A stretch of 58,250 nt of DNA, taken from the NCBI GenBank assembly GCA_947259395.1, contig CAMYMN010000019.1, positions 2,501 through 60,750 of the forward strand. Reading direction: 5' to 3'. Under the pieces are notes generated by a model that was given only the letters and a program-made list of their open reading frames with translations, was not told the DNA's origin and searched no databases. The position numbers were made by a program, and so were the translations under genes. This DNA comes from an uncultured Gammaproteobacteria bacterium (GTDB taxonomy: Bacteria; Pseudomonadota; Gammaproteobacteria; Arenicellales; JAANXG01). Below are positions 57,076-58,250 of this stretch, one piece after another (the stretch's first letter is position 1; each line of letters opens with the position of its first letter).

Positions 57076-57111
57076 GGCCGCTAAACGAGCGATACGATCG
57101 CTTGCACGAAC

Positions 57112-57567
57112 TCAAGCCAGTTGGTCTGCTCTTCGCGGCACCCACACCACGCCGCGGCCGATGACCACTTGGTCATCTTTAACGCGGCACACCGCGTCCA
57201 GATAAGCGCGTTGTTTATCGTGATCGATCTCAACCACCGTCATCTCCGCGGTGACCGTATCCCCCACCCGCACCGGTTTGAGAAACTTGAGCTTCTGGCT
57301 CATGTACGCGCCACCCGGACCGGGCAACCGGGTGCCTACCAAGGTCGACAAAAGGCTGGCGGTTAACATGCCGTGGACGATGCGTCCGTGGAAGCGGGTT
57401 TGAGACGCGAATTCCTCGCTGAAGTGCAGCGGATTGTTGTCCCCCGACACCCCCGCGAACATGACGACATCGGCATCGGTGATGGTCTTGGTGAACACCT
57501 CTTTCATGCCGATAGTGATATCTTCCAAGTAACGGCCGTGCTGTCGATCGAAATCCGAATCAGGCAT
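57112..57567 (-). CDS. MaoC-like (R)-specific enoyl-CoA hydratase
   Basis: 151-residue hotdog-fold protein. The hydratase-2 motif is present: FAGVSGDNNPLHFSEEFA with catalytic Asp/His, then GRIVHGMLTASLLS. It would hydrate enoyl-CoAs in degradation or polyester metabolism. Divergent from the acyl-CoA synthetase starting 100 bp away, sharing a promoter region. Confidence 0.93.
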   Translation of the reverse strand: MPDSDFDRQHGRYLEDITIGMKEVFTKTITDADVVMFAGVSGDNNPLHFSEEFASQTRFHGRIVHGMLTASLLSTLVGTRLPGPGGAYMSQKLKFLKPVRVGDTVTAEMTVVEIDHDKQRAYLDAVCRVKDDQVVIGRGVVWVPRRADQLA

Positions 57568-57666
57568 TGCGTCCTCCGGGCTGCATTGCGTCTTTCACAT
57601 GATCAAGGTCAATGGTACGGTATGTGGTAAAAAAGTCATCTGGATATACACCTGGAGGAACGTGAC

Positions 57667-58250
57667 GTGAGTAAAGCACCGGTCGACGTCGGTCCCTATG
57701 CAAGCGGCTTGGATGCAAGTCCCGCCAATTACACCCCGCTTTCTCCGTTGAGCTTTATCAAGCGCACCGCTTCCGTTTACCCGGATCACGTCTCGGTCAT
57801 TCACGGCGAGCAGCGTTTTACTTGGGAACAGACCTACGCGCGTTGCCGGCGGCTGGGTTCGGCATTGAAGCAACGCGGCATTGGCCCCGGAGATACCGTG
57901 GCCATAATCGCCGCAAATATCCCCGCTATTTATGATGCCCATTTCGGCGTGCCTATGGCCGGTGCCGTCTTGAACACCATTAACTGCCGACTGGATGCCG
58001 CCACCATTGCGTTCATCCTCGACCACGGGGAGTCCAAGGTGTTGATTACCGACAAGGAATTCTCATCGGTGGTCGCCCAGGCACTCGCCCAGGTGAAACA
58101 ACGGCCGCTGGTCATTGACGTTGACGACCCGGAGTTACCAGGGGGCGAGTTATTGGGTGATATGGACTATGAGTCGTTCCTCGACGCTGGCGACCCGGAT
58201 TTTCACTGGCAACTCCCTGAGGATGAATGGCAGGCCATTTCGCTCAACTA
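57667..58250 (+). CDS. Acyl-CoA synthetase (AMP-forming), 5' part, cut by the window edge
   Basis: 194 residues of an ANL-superfamily N-terminal domain from a GTG start with GGAGG upstream. Recognisable segments are ANYTPLSPLSFIKRTA, HGEQRFTWEQTYARCRRL and AHFGVPMAGAVLNTINCRLDAATIAFILDHG. These match the family of medium-chain/methylmercaptopropionate-type acyl-CoA ligases. The P-loop and active site lie beyond the window. Minus-strand frames across this stretch are shadows. Confidence 0.92.
   Translation, partial: MSKAPVDVGPYASGLDASPANYTPLSPLSFIKRTASVYPDHVSVIHGEQRFTWEQTYARCRRLGSALKQRGIGPGDTVAIIAANIPAIYDAHFGVPMAGAVLNTINCRLDAATIAFILDHGESKVLITDKEFSSVVAQALAQVKQRPLVIDVDDPELPGGELLGDMDYESFLDAGDPDFHWQLPEDEWQAISLN

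Noticed and set aside
57595-58026. 143-codon minus-strand ORF at the right edge
   Set aside because: It is antisense to the acyl-CoA synthetase start, whose protein is clearly recognisable on the plus strand.
1-58250. tRNA genes, phage genes or integrases
   Set aside because: I saw no tRNA-like cloverleaf sequence, integrase, capsid or transposase gene anywhere in the window.

Overview
The window looks like chromosome from an uncultivated gammaproteobacterium. This rests on three things: the partial 16S rRNA gene at the left edge, the gene order 16S–tyrS–M23 peptidase–erpA–bactofilin–DUF6776–argC (which I recall from Pseudomonas-type genomes), and LiuR-controlled leucine/isovalerate catabolism genes. 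Most genes have full-length homologue architecture and good ribosome-binding sites, so this is ordinary chromosome with accessory insertions.

Layout. (1) 1–6361: 5' part of a 16S gene on the minus strand with its leader, boxA and promoter, then housekeeping genes. (2) 7008–16356, minus strand: a seven-gene block with an acyl-CoA synthetase, a complete branched-chain-amino-acid-type (Liv/HAAT) ABC transporter and a PaaK-like ligase homologue. It probably imports and CoA-activates a carboxylic acid (aromatic, branched or fatty). (3) 16525–20895: HIT protein, small heat-shock protein, a broken lipoprotein gene, a cobalamin-type binding protein coupled to an alpha/beta hydrolase, and a CBS protein. 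(4) 20956–28684: icmF (B12-dependent acyl-CoA mutase fused to its G-protein chaperone), disrupted here by a deletion/frameshift, divergent from liuR–liuA–thiolase–liuB with a perfect LiuR-type palindrome between them. (5) 28734–47200: accessory block of EamA transporter, five large class III nucleotidyl cyclases, a secreted protein with a TlpA-like thioredoxin, a methyltransferase and TerC. (6) 47459–52192: liuC–liuE, thioesterase, acyl-CoA synthetase, enoyl-CoA hydratase. (7) 52227–57075: a sixth cyclase and a small cysteine-containing lipoprotein, bracketed by two copies of a 134-bp inverted-repeat element. (8) 57112–end: MaoC hydratase and the start of another acyl-CoA synthetase.

Metabolic theme: activation, beta-oxidation and rearrangement of short, branched and possibly aromatic acyl-CoAs (IcmF, LiuA/B/C/E, thiolase, three acyl-CoA synthetases and a PaaK-like homologue, two enoyl-CoA hydratase-type proteins, MaoC, thioesterase). 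The biotin-carrying subunit of methylcrotonyl-CoA carboxylase (liuD) is not in the window, and the liu genes are split by about 18.8 kb of signalling genes.

Most unusual content: six class III cyclases within about 26 kb, in two architectures. Three are cyclase–TM–TolB-like–TPR proteins in a tandem array with homologous spacers, one carrying a second TolB-like/TPR module. Three are [zinc ribbon or SAM]–cyclase–STAND-type ATPase–TPR proteins. They look like an actively duplicating, domain-swapping family. The 16S gene also has a long stem-loop extension where helix 9 is normally a short tetraloop hairpin.
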